A DNA stretch of 64,000 nt, taken from Calycina herbarum (lineage: Eukaryota; Ascomycota; Leotiomycetes; Helotiales; Pezizellaceae). The stretch spans positions 372,001 through 436,000 of the forward strand of contig LLEY01000031.1 of assembly GCA_001414485.1 (NCBI GenBank). The letters run 5' to 3'. Position 1 is the first letter of the stretch; each line of letters starts with the position of its first letter. Positions 21,989 to 35,400 of the stretch are shown piece by piece. Under the pieces are notes generated by a model that did no database searches, was not told where the DNA came from, and saw only the letters and a program-made list of their open reading frames with translations. Made by a program: the position numbers and the translations under genes.

Positions 21989-24443
21989 TCATATTTCCTT
22001 ATCACGACCGCTTCCAGACCTCATCGACACCGACCTGGACGAGCCATCATCGTCCCCGTTTTCTGATATCACATATATATCCTCGACTGACTCTTTCTTG
22101 GCACTGGTTTTAATGTTTCTCGGAACGAAAACTTCCCGAATCACCTCTACAGCAGTCTCTTTCTCTGGAGAATTAACCGGTGATTCCCCCACAATCGTTG
22201 TATCTTTAATGATTTGAGCCTTCAGCGGAAGACTAGTCCCGGAAACTCTTTTCTTCCTAACCTTCCGGGCTTCGTAAGAAATGTCTGACAAACCTTCCAA
22301 GTTTTCCAATGCACTCCACCTTACATTCCTATCCAAAACAGGAATCTCATTCGGATCCATCCAATCCCCAAACGCCCATCCACGAATTCCCATTGCTTCG
22401 AAAGCTCTCCGTTGAAGTTGTATCGTCCCATCTGCCCACCAAGACCTTTGTTTCCATCCCGCTTTCGCACGTACGAACCTCTGTATCGATTTCAGCGAGA
22501 AACTCAAGATGACAATAAGGCCTCCAAAGCCAAGAATGATGCCAAGAGCTAGCGTATTGAAATTCGTGAAATCATTCCGCCTCACAATTTGTTTCTCGCA
22601 TAACCATTTCAATGCGGGATCGTTATCAGTGATGGCCGTTTGATTCGGAGGTAAAATCGACATGTATTGAGGTGGAGGCCCGGTAATGTAATCCAGGAGG
22701 ATTTGTTGCAAGCTAGCGAGACCGATGGTAAACAGGTTACTTGCTTCGAGAATCCATTGGTTGGACGGTAAGGGAATGGAACCTTTATCGGAAGCTATTT
22801 CTTGGGCTAAAAGTGGTTTGTTGAGCCCTGTTACTATTACTTCTATGGAGGAGTAATAAGCGGCTCGTAAGATTGCTCGTGTGGTTGCAATTTGACGGGG
22901 GTTTAAGAGGATGGTCGAGAGGAGTTGCTCGTCGGGGAATTTGTAGTTTTGAATTTGTGAGTAAGAAAGGAAGGGTGTGCAATTCGAGGTGAGGGGGTTA
23001 CAGATTTGATGTTGTTCTACACAGGCTAGGACTGAGATTTTGGTGTCGGTGGTGTACATGGTGTGTTGGGCTACTTTGGTCTTGTTCCTGTCTGTTTCAA
23101 TGTAGGTTGCGTTCATGAGACGATGAGCTGAGAGCCAGAGGTCGTCGCTGGGTGACATATATAAGGTTGATGTGGGTAGGGATGCGAAGATTAGGGTGAC
23201 AGCACTATCTGGGATAGAGAGAGGTTCGATGGGAAGGAACCCGAACCCTGGGGATGTTGCTTCCACGCTTTTTTTGGTTCGTTAGTTTTTAAACCGTGGA
23301 AAATTAGGAATGGTGAAACTCAACTGTAAATCATAAACGGTAGGTGTGATTTTGAAGGTATCACCAGCCGCTTCCCTAAAGTTTGTATAAAAATACGTGG
23401 CATTCTTCAACAGTGTATCCGTGATCTTCGTTGGTCTTGTCGGATTAGGTCCATAAAACATTGCAGTGTAGTGAAAGGGCACAGAACGAGAAGTCTCATT
23501 CGGGTACTCAATTTGTCCTTCCGAGTAAGTGTAATTAATTGAGCTCATTCCTGTTCGTGTGTAACCTTGCGTGGTGATAGGTGAACATGTTGCGTTTCTT
23601 CTCCAGAGCACATGGTCTTCGTCTCTTGCATTGAATCCCAAGTCATTTCTGGAGTTGATCATTCCGGTATCCATGTAGAAGGAGCTGTTCTCGGGACCAA
23701 GACATAAATCACCAAATGGACAAGCGACTTTTGTTGAAGTCCAGTTTAATTGCAAGTCCTTGAATGCTGTGCATTCTGGGAGAGTCCCTCGCGCGGCTAA
23801 ACAGTTTTGAGCCCGGTACCCGCTCTTTTCCAAAATAGCTGTTTGGTAACTACCAGAGTAAACCAAAAGGGGCAGTGGTGTTTCGCCAGCAATACAAGGA
23901 GTGGATGATAATGGGCCACAGTAAGGACTCCTCCTTACAATAACTTCGTTATCCAGAATTGTAAGGTAGGCGGAGAAAATACTGGCAGCACTGAAGATTA
24001 AAAGATGGAAAATCCCAATTAATACGAATGGTAGAGTCTTCCGAGGACTGTTCACGGAATTGGAACGCCATGACCATCCTATTTGTGCGAAGAACCACAG
24101 ACTATGGGCGCTTGAAGAATTATTGCGTAGAGCTGCTTGTTGCTGGTGGAAGAATCCATTTTTGGGTTCTTTTGTGGTTCGGACTTGGTGCGCGACGAAA
24201 CAGATGATAGCCCATAAGCGATCTCCAATGATCTGCAAGGATGTTTTGTTAGTCGAATTTTCTTACCAGCTGCCTCTCTATTTTCTTCAATGGAATTTCG
24301 CGAATACTGACTTGGACGAATATTGCCAGGGCGGCAACAAGACAAGCAGCATTTAAATTGGAAAGTGTTAGTGTTAACCCTACTACTCCTCCCTTAGAAT
24401 GGTTGTACCAAAAGCCTGTGTATATCGTGGTATTCATTGACAT
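21989..24443 (-). CDS. Large fungal membrane glycoprotein of unknown function (772 aa)
   Basis: Exons (downward): 24443-24312, 24232-23325, 23267-21989; introns 24233-24311 (79 nt) and 23268-23324 (57 nt). The second intron is inferred because a TAA interrupts the frame just after NFPRFKN; a GTTGAG donor, a CTAAC branch and the phase all fit. The order of features matches a common unnamed family of filamentous ascomycetes: a short lumenal N-terminus, a first membrane segment (LNAACLVAALAIFV), a second after RKTLPFVLIGIFHLLIF, a long Cys- and NxT/S-rich ectodomain, a third helix near the end (LGIILGFGGLIVIL), and a cytosolic basic tail. Start chosen at MSMN; an earlier Met at 24476 exists. Its role is unknown. 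Confidence 0.78.
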
Positions 24444-26487
24444 GGTAGTAAAATGTTCAACACTCTGATGGTTCACTATCAGCTCAAACTCTGCATTACC
24501 TCTTCTTCACGGATATCAACCGGAAACTTACATTTCCAATAAAGTTGTGTCAGACTCCACGATTGGTTGTACAATGGCAACTTCAATTCAAGAACATCGG
24601 CACACTTCCATATTTAAGACCTACATCTTCCCAGGTTGAGCGAAGAAGATATCCATGAGTCTCGGAACTCACAAGGCGGCGGCGACCTTTTCATAGCCTC
24701 TGTCATCACCTGTGCGAATCCCGCCTCAACTGCCCATAAAATATGCAGATGCAGTAAAACCACACTTCAACCTCATAGCCTCAAAAACCTACGTTTCCAT
24801 TCTACAAAGACTTTAGCCTAAATCCGGATAGAGTCTTTAATCCGGCAAGCATGCTACAAATGTAGACTTTCGGTATATGTGTTTTTCTACTTGCGTTGAA
24901 GTACCTTTTCAGCTGAAGCGGTCATGCTGAAGGAAGCTTGGCACGGCGTGGAATGGACGATTGAAAGCCATTCATCCTAGAATTATGCATTGTGAAGGAT
25001 CTAGTCGCATGGCAACATGGATAAGATTACCGCCGTTCGTATCTAAAAGCGTAAAAAAGTTGTCCAAATTATGTTGTGTTACCATGCTCTAGGCACAAAT
25101 CCAGTAAACTGCAGCCACGTTGACCTCCAAACGAATCCTAAATCTTGGGAACTTGGCGAATACATCAGAACAATGAGTCACAGTACTGTACAAGGAGCAA
25201 GAAGTCCCTTGACAACCGGTATTGGATAAAGAGAATAGGGCAAGTGGAATGTGCAGTGGAACTCTTATCAATGTTACCTCCTAATGCCCGGAGTCCCTGT
25301 CAACGTCGTACAATAACGAGATAGCCATGTGGTAGATGCAGCCTTGAGAACCGGAACTCCGAACCTTCAACTTCTTAACTTCATAAACTGGAGTAGATCT
25401 GCAAATCTTGGCTATTCGTTGACTTAGCAATGCAACCCCGTGTGGCAGACCTATCGGAATAAACGAGAAGAACAACTCGACGACGACGGTGAAGGAGTTG
25501 AGAATAAATTTTGACGTAGCGTAAAAGACTCAGGGTATGTTTCCAAAGTCCAGGAGCCAACCTAATCACGGACTAGTTATTTGGAGATAATTAAGTAGAT
25601 AAATATCACTATCACTTTAACAATTTTCACTTATCTCACTGATATTCATGCTTTCAGTGCCTCACTTACGACAGAAAGGAGTCTCCTATAAGCTTCCGCT
25701 CTAAGTTTAACCATGCCAGAGTTGTTCACAAGCTACCTCCGAACCCAATCTCATTATTCTTCCCATCTGACAAGAGTGAGGACTGGCTGTGGAAATCACG
25801 CATTTTAAATTTCGAATTTAACTTGGCATAAGAAATGAATAAATAATTACAAAGAATACTTGAATATCCTTCCTCATCAGATGTTTTCCGTAGTACCCCT
25901 TGACACGAATTTTTCGAGTTAATTATAACTTCAGAAATATTAAAAGAGTTCGAGATAAACAAGGACTCGAGGGGAATTATTAATTACGAACGGCGGACGC
26001 CGAAGCTCTTCTAGCATGTACAGCGTTAGGAACTTGCAATTAAATTGGACTTCAACAAAAATAGGCTTTTCATTTGGTGACCTACGTTAAAATTGAGACG
26101 TTGTACCTTCGCTTTTCTTGCTTCAAAATGGTACCTGTCTCATTTTCTAATCCTGGAACTCTCATGTTTCAACAATAGATTGTTCAAAAGTCAATTTTTG
26201 AAGATGTGTTTGAATAAAGGAAGAATCAATTGTTTCGTGGTTTCACGTTTGAGATTCGAACCCCAGGTAATAGTCATTGTAAGGAGGCAGTTTCAAGCAT
26301 CATAGTCAAAGAAATCTCGTTGGACTTTTTACTCTGAACAACACTATTCTAATCTTGGCTGCGAGCTTGAGTAGAGTATATACACATGGCACAAAGTTCA
26401 TGAGATTTCAATAATTTAATTTTGAATATCTTACCGAAAAGATCAACCGAGCTAGACAACTTCCCCCTCTCTACAAACTCTAAGGCT
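24444..26487. other. Long intergenic region
   Basis: About 2 kb with scattered short frames and no supported gene. It holds the second inverted-repeat arm (24840-24965) and becomes AT-rich around 25.6-26.1 kb. Confidence 0.4.
24840..24965 (-). repeat. Inverted repeat arm B (pairs with 21590-21700)
   Basis: See arm A. Shared blocks in reverse orientation include TGTAGACTTTCGG, CAGCTGAAGC, GGAAGCTTGGCA and GGCGTGGAATG. Confidence 0.5.
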
Positions 26488-27455
26488 ATGAATTCGACCT
26501 TCACTCCAGCGGAAGAGACGAACGTTGGGCGAGGATGTGTTTTAAGACTGCGATTATATGATGGTGATCCGGTTCATCCTTGTGAAAACAACAACCACAC
26601 GATACCCGAAGGCAGCAGAGACTATTGCGATTTAGGGTGGAAGGCTTGGACACATCCAGTTATTGTTGTGGACTCCCGCCCCTCAAGCAAAGAGGATCGT
26701 GAAATGATGATTACATTCGTTCGGGTATTTCCACCATTCCTTTCATTTTCTGGCGGGAGACCTGGGGGGTGGAATAAAGTTGCTGATTGTCTCAGTTAAC
26801 CGCTATAGCATCTCGAAAAGAAGACAGAGAAAGACTCATCAGTACCAAAATAGGATCTGTAAGCCAAGTATTTGCTATTGAAGGAGAGCACCAGACCGAA
26901 TACGATCTTCTGGGAGTGAAGGAGAAGTTGAATTATACATTCAACGGTGTGTCAAATGGCACAAAACTTGAAAAGAACAGTTTCGTCATTCTGGACCACT
27001 GGCACACTTTGCCATTGTCAGCTTTCGAAAACTTCAACTGTTCATCTAACTCTAAAGCGTGTGACTACCGCCTCGATAAACGCTCGTATCTTCATCTTAT
27101 GGAGCAATTGAGGTCCCGCGGTTTTCCAGCTAAGCTATGGAGTGACTTGTACGGTTCAATTGCATATTTCATACCTGGTAACCCGAATGGACTTCTCCCA
27201 AATCCAGCTTTGATGCAAGAGCTGGGAAGCACAAACGACCGAAGTCAGTCGAGTGATGAATCTGGACTCGAACTTTCGAAGGTTGACTTTGATGGAGGAA
27301 AAATTGACGAGAAACCATTATTGGTCGATGGCTTGAGTCTCATGTGGATTAAAAAGACAGCTCAATACGTTGCAATGCTACTTGGAGTATCTAACAATAT
27401 GACAACCCATTTAGTTAGGGAAACAATAACCTCAAATGATGGGCCAACAGGTTAG
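26488..27455 (+). CDS. Hypothetical protein (298 aa)
   Basis: Two exons, 26488-26724 and 26796-27455, joined by a 71-nt phase-0 intron. Start at ATGAATTCG; frame ends at TAG. Content: RGCVLRLRLYDG, then a segment shaped like 'HPVIVVDSRPSSKED', and after the intron 'SYLHLMEQL'. The order 'HPV(I/V)V...', then a hydrophobic strand, then 'YRL..SY..LM' resembles an unnamed fungal-only family, but I cannot name it. No signal peptide or membrane helix. The final residues lie at a possible splice donor (ACAG|GTTAG), so a further 3' exon cannot be excluded. Confidence 0.55.
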
Positions 27456-30067
27456 TTTTCTTCCAAAAGACATTGAATGAGTAATGCTAACATGGAGTGG
27501 AAGCCCAAGTTCCAGTCTCCTTCTGGGTCAAGATGAAGAAGCAACTTTGTCTTACGTAATGGGCTGTCCCAATTAGCATCATTTACTAACAACTTAATCG
27601 CAAATCGTGATACTCAAATTCCAAATATGTTTACCCACTTCTTTCCATTTGCAACGCTCGGAACAGTGTGTAAATGTCTAAAACTGTATACATACCAAAG
27701 ATCTTTATTCTAGACAATTGTTTTAATGCCCCAAAGCGACCGTCTTCTCATCAGTACATGTAGATTGGTTCAATTGATTCAGGCTTCCTTGGAGTAGCAA
27801 TCAGGAAACAAGAAGTAAGAAAAATAAACATACTCACAGCTACGAGAACTCTCTTTTCGTTCTGATTTCTATGTATCAACTCCGTTCATATCTAAGCTTC
27901 TCCCTATTGTTTAAGGCGCATGCTCCTACAACTCTAGGCTAGTTTGTTGCGCAATCTCCTATGCACTCGTTCCCCAATAATGTCAACCCTCCTGTATTTC
28001 CTAAATTTCTCACCTGTCAAATTCCCCATATTTCGACATAAATTTATCCCCTTCAAGCAAAAAGACATGCATGCAATTAAAATATGCACGTCAAGCCCAA
28101 AAGGAGGAACAGAGGGGCGAATGGCACGTGAGTGGCTGAAACTTCAAGTGAGCTTACTGGCTTACTGGTAGCTTACCCAAAGAGAGAATGGCTTACCTTA
28201 CTCAAAAGTGGTTAGAAAAAAGAAGGGTGCAAATATCCTCCGATGATCGGAGAAGAATTACCTACAGCAACCTCACGCTGGACATTAAAAGCGGTATTTA
28301 ATACCACAGGTTCGCACCTGTTGTCTACCGCTCGTTGTTCCAGCTTTTAAGAGTAGTTCAAAATAATAATTTTACATACCTAGGAGAACTTTTAAATATT
28401 AAAATAGGCGTTTTAAAAGTATTTGGTAATTTACAATGAGTTCTTTACTGCCCCTTTTATTTTCCACTGCGAGAGTAACATAACCAACTTCTACAATCCC
28501 AACGTGACAACCCAACAACAACTACGCGTAAAAATATAACAAAAATACTACTAGATGCGCGTGGTGCGAATTTGCTATTCTCTTATGGACTTTTGTGTTG
28601 CTTGGTTCGACTTGTGCGTTACTGATTACATCATGAAGTACCTCCGCAATGGTGCTTTCAGTAATCACAAGTGATCGTCCAGGGCACGAAGAATGAGTAG
28701 CCAGCCGTATTTCAAACTTCTCAACATTATCCTCCCCTAAGTCTTCGACGCTCTTATGCAAAATCTCAAGGATCCCAAGTTCCTAAGGCCAGTCCCAAAC
28801 GCGGGAACGCTGAAAACAACGATGTCTTGAACCCGCCAGAGGTAAACCATCGATCGAATCAACCTCTCATTTCGAAGTTTTGAATCTTGCCCTCTAACCT
28901 TCCTAGACAACGGCTTTGAGGTGCTTTATACTCCCCGAAACAAATACTTTGAAATTGTTTCCCGTGTATAAATACTAAAAATAAGAGAGAGAGAGAGAGA
29001 AGTCACCCTTTTCCATCATCGAACTCAAAACAACACGAGAGATGACGGGGGGGAGGGAACTTTCTCCGGCAGGTCTTTTTGAGTCGAGTTTAAGATAGGT
29101 TTCGACGACATGAAATAAGATACGAATATCAAGAAGATGTGACAGAAAGACAAGAGAATAGAAAGCAATCATGCTAGAAGAAAACACTATAAACCCACTC
29201 CACCCCACCCCCGGGCTCGAGGCGTCATCAAGGCCGAGGTCAAGCTCGTTGTCAAGAGGGAAGGAGCGGCTAGTTGAGGTGTTGTCGCTAGACACCGCTG
29301 CTTGCATCTACTTGGGATCGTGACGAGTGACTCGACATCACCCCCACTATGATGGGAGAGCAAGAGAGGGAAGGGAAGCGAGGGAAGGCACCAACCCCTA
29401 TTCACCTCCACATTAGAACTCTCTCTTTTCATCATTTAATATTTGAATCCAATCCATACTCCTGCCTGCAAAGCCGCTGTGTTTATTTCAACTTGACATC
29501 TGCGAGCGAGTTCTAAGGCTGAAAATAGTCGAGCATCGATCGTATCTATTGGGTTAGATGAGGGAGGTTCGCAGCGCGGGGAGACGGGATTGGCAGACCT
29601 TTGTAAGGAATGGGAGAGTTCGTGTTTGTGAAATTTATCGAGATAAACTGCGGACTTCTGGCACTGATGAAGTGACCGTTCAAAGCGGCATGGATTTTCC
29701 TCGAAACAGCGCAGTCTCTTTATTTCAATTCATCTCACTTACACAATCGTCTCACGTGCAAAAATTTAGATTCTTTGTTATTTCGTTCAAAAATGCTTTA
29801 TTTTAAAGGGGGTTTAAGATGTTAGGGGGGTTTAATTAGTAAGATCTTGATAGGCGAGAGCCTATCAAGTCTCAAGTCTCAAAGTGAGCCAGTCAGGAAG
29901 TGAGCCATCAGTTGCTATTTAGTTTTCGCAACCGACTTCACTTCCCAACTATTTCAATTAACTTGGGTCAAAATCAATCGCTGCCTGGCAACTGATTCAA
30001 TTCAACTCACATGAAGCCCATCATCAATTCCAATCGGGATCAGGTAGGACTTACTATCTCATCTACT
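27456..30067. other. Long intergenic region
   Basis: About 2.6 kb with no supported gene. Minus-strand frames at 28522-28761, 28975-29307 and 29187-29435 lack recognisable domains. Contains the AG microsatellite at 28984. Confidence 0.4.
28984..29001. repeat. (AG)9 microsatellite
   Basis: Uninterrupted AG dinucleotide run of about 18 bp. Confidence 0.9.
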
Positions 30068-30622
30068 CTAGTCCTCATCTATCCAAGAATGCACCCGCTT
30101 CGCGGGATCCAAGAATGTCTCATTGTCTTCAACAGCTTCCCAACCGCCCGCATTCTTGATGCGTTTCGCCTCAGCACTATCATAAGCACTGGATTTCTCC
30201 CGAGGGAGTCCTCCGAATTGCTTATGGTAGTGATTTAGCTGAGCCTGAGGGGTAGTAGCAGGTTTGGGTTTGGGTATCCATGGTAAATCCATAGCCGCCG
30301 GTTCATCATCTACCTTCGCAGCCTGTGGAGCTGGTTTTGGGGATGCAGATGCAGGTTTTGGCGGTGCGGGAGATGCAAGTGCACGTTTCTTCAACCCTAC
30401 ACCCGGATTCTTCTGCGTATCAGGAGGGAGAGAGAATGCAGGTGCTGGAGCTGGCGGGAGAGGATCCGAGAATCCTCCTCCTGCCAGCTGAGCATCGACG
30501 CGCTTCTGGAGTTCCTCTGCACTGAGGTCGACGCCGATGTAGCGCTTATAAAACTCCTTGCGAGTTGGGAGGGGGGTGCCGTCTTCGGCGTATTTGGTGG
30601 TGGCAGTCTTTCGTGGTGCCAT
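30068..30622 (-). CDS. Hypothetical Pro/Ala-rich small protein (184 aa)
   Basis: Intronless. The frame opens further upstream (to 30817), but the Met at 30622 (MAPRKTATTKYAEDG) has the better context and leaves a leader with no protein character. Conserved-looking ends (TRKEFYKRYIGVDLSAEEL at the start; GGWEAVEDNETFLDP near the end) flank a disordered Pro/Ala/Lys-rich middle. No targeting signal or named domain. It is divergent from the FHA-kinase gene, with which it shares a 1.8-kb intergenic region. Confidence 0.65.
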   Translation of the reverse strand: MAPRKTATTKYAEDGTPLPTRKEFYKRYIGVDLSAEELQKRVDAQLAGGGFSDPLPPAPAPAFSLPPDTQKNPGVGLKKRALASPAPPKPASASPKPAPQAAKVDDEPAAMDLPWIPKPKPATTPQAQLNHYHKQFGGLPREKSSAYDSAEAKRIKNAGGWEAVEDNETFLDPAKRVHSWIDED

Positions 30623-32409
30623 GGTTAATATCGTGCGGTTTTGGAAAACTGAGAGAGGGGTGTAATCGGGGATTTTTGTAGGCTGGGAGTATTGCTGTTT
30701 CGAGGGAATATTTGGTATTCTTGGCTTGGGTGCTCTGCTAGAACAAGAGCTTGAGGATAGAACAATTCTTTGTTTTATTGTTTGGTGGTACGAACAAAAG
30801 AAGCTGCCGAATCTCACAAGATTCGAGACACTCTAGAACCCCCAAACAAAGGTCGGGGAAAAGAAAGAAAAAATAGCTAGGTGGTCGCGGGTAGATAAGT
30901 AGATACGGGTGACTTACTCATTGAATTATCATGGAGCGTGAAAATCAAATTGCTGAGGTCGCTGGGTTAATAACAAATCGCTGAAAACTGTCATGGCTGA
31001 ATTTTGGAATTGCTGGTATGTGTGCCCGAGTCCTATTGATTTTCTCTAGTCAGCAAGTGGAATTCATTAGATTACGAGATCGATGCGACCACCTGGCTAG
31101 AAGTGCTGATTCTTGAGAGACAATTTGCTTATTTGTAAACATCTACCTAGTAGATTGGACAGAGGAGTGTGGGAGAGGTGGGCCGGCCGAGAGTTTAAAT
31201 GTATAGATGTATATGGAAAGCGCGACTTTGACTCCCTTCCCCAAGTTGGTGTAGGTAGGTGGTTCATAGATACCTCCCGTCGAATATGAAATCCAAGGAG
31301 ACAAACAATACCCGCCCCAAGAGAGTAAATACCTACCTTAGTTTCTGCTGAAGCGGCGAAGATGGAGTCTGGTGGTAAATATCCAAGTCACAAGATGTTG
31401 ATATGTATCTTCTGACTTGGAGCTGACACACTAGAGCCTCCCTGGTGATATCACTCCATTTCTTTTGAATTATAGAAATCAGCCTTTCACTGCGCTACAT
31501 AGGTAAAGAGAAAGAAAGGTTGACAAGTGACGGGAGGTTGTTGGTGAAGGATTTACTGAGGATTTACTGAGGATTTACTGAGGATTTAAGGTGTGGTCCA
31601 TGAACGGAACGGCAGTGAAGGTGGGGCAAGGTGAGTCGTGCAGGGGTAGATGCAATTGTGGGAAGCTGCAGGAACCCCAGGGGCTTGCTTAGTCACTATC
31701 ACTAGCGTCGACACGCTTATTTTTCTCAGTGAAACAATCAGGCGAGTGAAGCATGGGAATTCCATCTGAACTCAGTCTTGTGAACATCGCCATCCCAGAG
31801 CACCACCCCTATACTATTGTTACTGCAAACATCACCTGTCAGTGGTGGGCCCTTTCAGGGCAAGTTGTGCCCCTTAAAGGCAATGTATTCCAGCCCATTA
31901 ATAATATTCTTGTTCTTGGTGAAAGCTGGTTGCTGTGAGGACCGTTGACTGATGTGCAGCAGACGTGAACGAATGTGCTGCCTCTCCCAAACCTGCGTCC
32001 TAGCAACGCAACCACCACACCACCACGCCGAGACTGCCAATTTTCTTTCACGAAATCAACTGGCAGACGCCTCTAGGCATCCTCTTCCTGTCCAGCTCCA
32101 AACATATACATGCAGAAGTGTGGGTGGGTGGTCAAGTAGGTTTTCCGGACTGAGTCCGGACTTTTGCAAGAGTTCGGAATCCCCTCACCACTAGCTCATT
32201 GGGACTGGAATCGACCTTCAGATAGTTCAAGGTACCCGTGGCAACGGCTGCCTAAATAATTCACCGCCCTCGAGGTGCGGGGCAGAATAATTTCGAGTCT
32301 TCGTCCTCGATCTCGACAACCTCCCACCCCCCCCGCCTCAAGCTGGTCAACCACAACCACGATCACCACCTTGCTGCGAATACGCTCTCCCACTCGCATT
32401 GCCTCCACG
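30623..32409. promoter_or_regulatory. Divergent intergenic region (likely shared promoter)
   Basis: 1.8 kb between two divergent genes. Contains the tandem repeat at 31548-31588 and no supported gene. Regulatory role is inferred from position only. Confidence 0.35.
31548..31588. repeat. 11-bp tandem repeat, 3.7 copies
   Basis: AGGATTTACTG repeated three times exactly, then a partial fourth copy (AGGATTTA). Confidence 0.9.
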
Positions 32410-35400
32410 ATGGCGGATACGCAGGAGGAAGAGGCGACTCAGCCAGGTACTGCCCCCATCACTCCCCCTAATTCCCCTTCTTGTCCTCGTTTTCCCCCGC
32501 GTCGTACTTCCTTTTCCCCATCCTACCAGCGTTGGCAGGCCGAACAAGCAGAAATTGATCCCTTATTTGTAGCTACCCAAGTCTACGACGACGAACGCCG
32601 CTACGATCAAGGCAACTCGGGAGGTCTCAGTGACGAGGATGCCGCAGATATCATCTGTCTGCTCATCCCAAGCACCCTTCCAGCCCTCGAGGCCGCCGAC
32701 GAGATCCATCACGAAACCCCACACCTTACACAACGAGAGGGCGGAGTTACCATGAGACAGAGAGGCGAGGATGTTGACGATCAGATTCGGCATAGGGGCT
32801 TGGTCTCATGTTGTCTCGCGCTGCGTTTCTCCAACGATCCCAAGCAACCTCTCCTGGGCTACCAATTCGGTCGCAACCCAGGTCGATGCGATTTCGTACT
32901 CTGTAGGAATGATCCGGCCAGACGAGTCAGCAATCAACATTTCCGAATCTACATCAATGAGTTTGGCTCTTGCATGATCGAGGATCAATCCACCAATGGA
33001 ACCGTGTATGACGGCAAGCTACTTTGTGGTAAAGACAAGGAAAACAACAAGCTGTACAGACACGTACTCGAGTCGGGCCATAAGATCACTCTGCTCATGA
33101 ACGGGGGAATCGATGTCATATTCGTGACGTCCATTCCAACCCGCAGCGATGCAGCTCAAGCGGCATACAACGAGAACTTGGCCAAACATGTCGCGAATCT
33201 AGCTGCCCTTAGAGATCGTCGAGCAGCAGAGTTGGCGAAGGCCAAGAGAGGAGGACCGGTAAGATACCCTGAATTTTCAAAACACACTTGCACTAACGAG
33301 TGAAAGGTCGACTTGTTTCCTCAAGCGGGAGCTGCTGCCTCTGCATCAAGACTCTTGACAATTCAACCTCGGGAGTGGAATGGCGGAAAGACATATAGTA
33401 AAGGCGCGATCATTGGCCGGGGAGCATTCGCCGTCGTCTATATGGCGACTGCTAGGTTGGACGGCAAACCTTTCGCTGCTAAACAACTTGAGAAGAGACG
33501 TTTCATGAAGAATGGAATTTTGGACCAAAAGGTCGACACGGAAATGAAGATCATGTCCAGAATTAAACACGTGAGTTTCGCATCTTCCCCCTTGAGCCAC
33601 TAGCTCTGCTAATGTCAACAAGCCCAACGTGGTCCAATATATTGAACACATCGATTGGGTTGATCACTTGTACATTATCATGGAGTACATTCCCAATGGT
33701 GACCTTGGAAGCCACATCAACCAGAACGGAGCCTTGCCCGAGGTTGAAGTCAAGGATATTGCAATCCAGCTTTTAGATGCACTTGGCTACCTCCACGCCA
33801 ATGGCATCACCCACCGGGATGTCAAGCCAGACAATATCCTCCTTGCTCAGTGCAATCCCTACGTGGTCAAGTTTACAGACTTTGGCTTGTCAAAGATCAT
33901 CGACTCGGAGAACACATTTATGAGAACCTTCTGTGGCACCTTGCTGTATTGTGCTCCAGAAGTGTATTCCGAGTACTGCGAATTCGATGACAATGGTGAG
34001 CGTACTCTTCGCGGAGCAGCCAGAAGACCAATCCACGGGCAACGTTATGACAACGCAGTCGATGTCTGGTCCTTGGCAGGTGTGCTTTGGTTTGCCTTGT
34101 GTAGGAGCAACCCATACCCAGTGTCTGGCGAGATCCAGTACATCGACTTGCTCACAAAAGTGATGAGTACTCCTCTCGATATTCGACCACTTCAAAATGT
34201 CCCCGTTAGTGAGAGTTGTCTGGGTGCTATCAAATCCATGCTGCGCATTCGACCAAATCACCGAGCAACTGTTCAAGACTTGCAACAATGTTCTTGGGTC
34301 ACGGGCGTGGAGGATGAAGTTGAAATGACACAGGAAAGCTATCTTGATCCACAGTTAGACGAGGAAGCATCCCAACTGTCACAGCTAAGCATTCACCCTC
34401 GTCCCACTCATGAAGTGGCCGACAGTGAGGAGTTTGAGTTCGACTTTGACGACAACATGACCGAAGCCACTGACATCCAGGCACCACCGCCGCGAGAGAT
34501 ACCAAGTAGCTTTGACGAAGAGAGCAATGGTGATCTAGGAGGCGAGGAAAGCTTCGGGTTCGAGTACGAGGAATTGCCAACTACTGGTAACAACGGTCGC
34601 TTGTTTGGAGAAGTGAACATGTCGGATGTGGGCAGCTCGGGCGCCATACCCTCGGACCAATTGAATTTGCCCATCGGTGAGGCTCACCACGACCTCAACG
34701 AGTCATATCTCCCACAGGACGACGACTCAAACTTTGAGCCAACATCCTTCGCGAGCAATTTTGGCAACTCGCACCAAGCTATCGACCCGGTCGACCCGGC
34801 CTTGCCTAATACGATGGCGTCTCCTCCTTCGCGCCTTCCTGACGTTCACCTCGACCAAGTCACGGCAAATCATCCACCCGAGCGAGGACGTCGCGCAGAT
34901 CGATCTTCGAGCTTGATGGGAGCAGAGACCATGGTTGGAAACCTCAACATGCACTCACCAGCATCTGCTGCTTCTCCTATGCTAGATACCCCGACCGCAG
35001 AAGTCACAAACGGTGTCAGCTTGCGCCGCCCTCGTGAGGAAGATGACGACGATCCGGACAGTGACTGGATCCCAGCGGACATGGAGAGACCAAGTAAGAA
35101 GCTGAAGTCGAAGCGCGAGATTGTCATCGACGTTCCCCCAAGTATCTTTTGGGATCCTCACAACCCTTCCACTCACCACGACAACTACCCCCGAATGAAT
35201 ACAACAGAGTACCACGCATTCGGCAAGTACGCACTGTCAAAGGGTGAGACCTTCGCGCCTGGCCAAAAGACATTCGAGACCACCATGGAAAGCTTCCGCA
35301 GAAGTCGCAGCCGAAGCTCCTCTCTGGAACCAACACGAGCCCATTCCGAACCTACTACTGCGGATGAGGGTAGAAGAATGATGTTGAAGCGCGACGAGCG

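Noticed and set aside
23286..23299. Split of the 22-24.4 kb locus into two genes at the TAA
   Set aside because: Both halves are in the same frame, belong to one family layout, and a phase-correct 57-nt intron removes the stop.
26247..26260. tRNA B-box (GGTTCGAATCTC on the minus strand)
   Set aside because: The flanking T-stem does not pair and no A-box or acceptor stem is found at the right distance.
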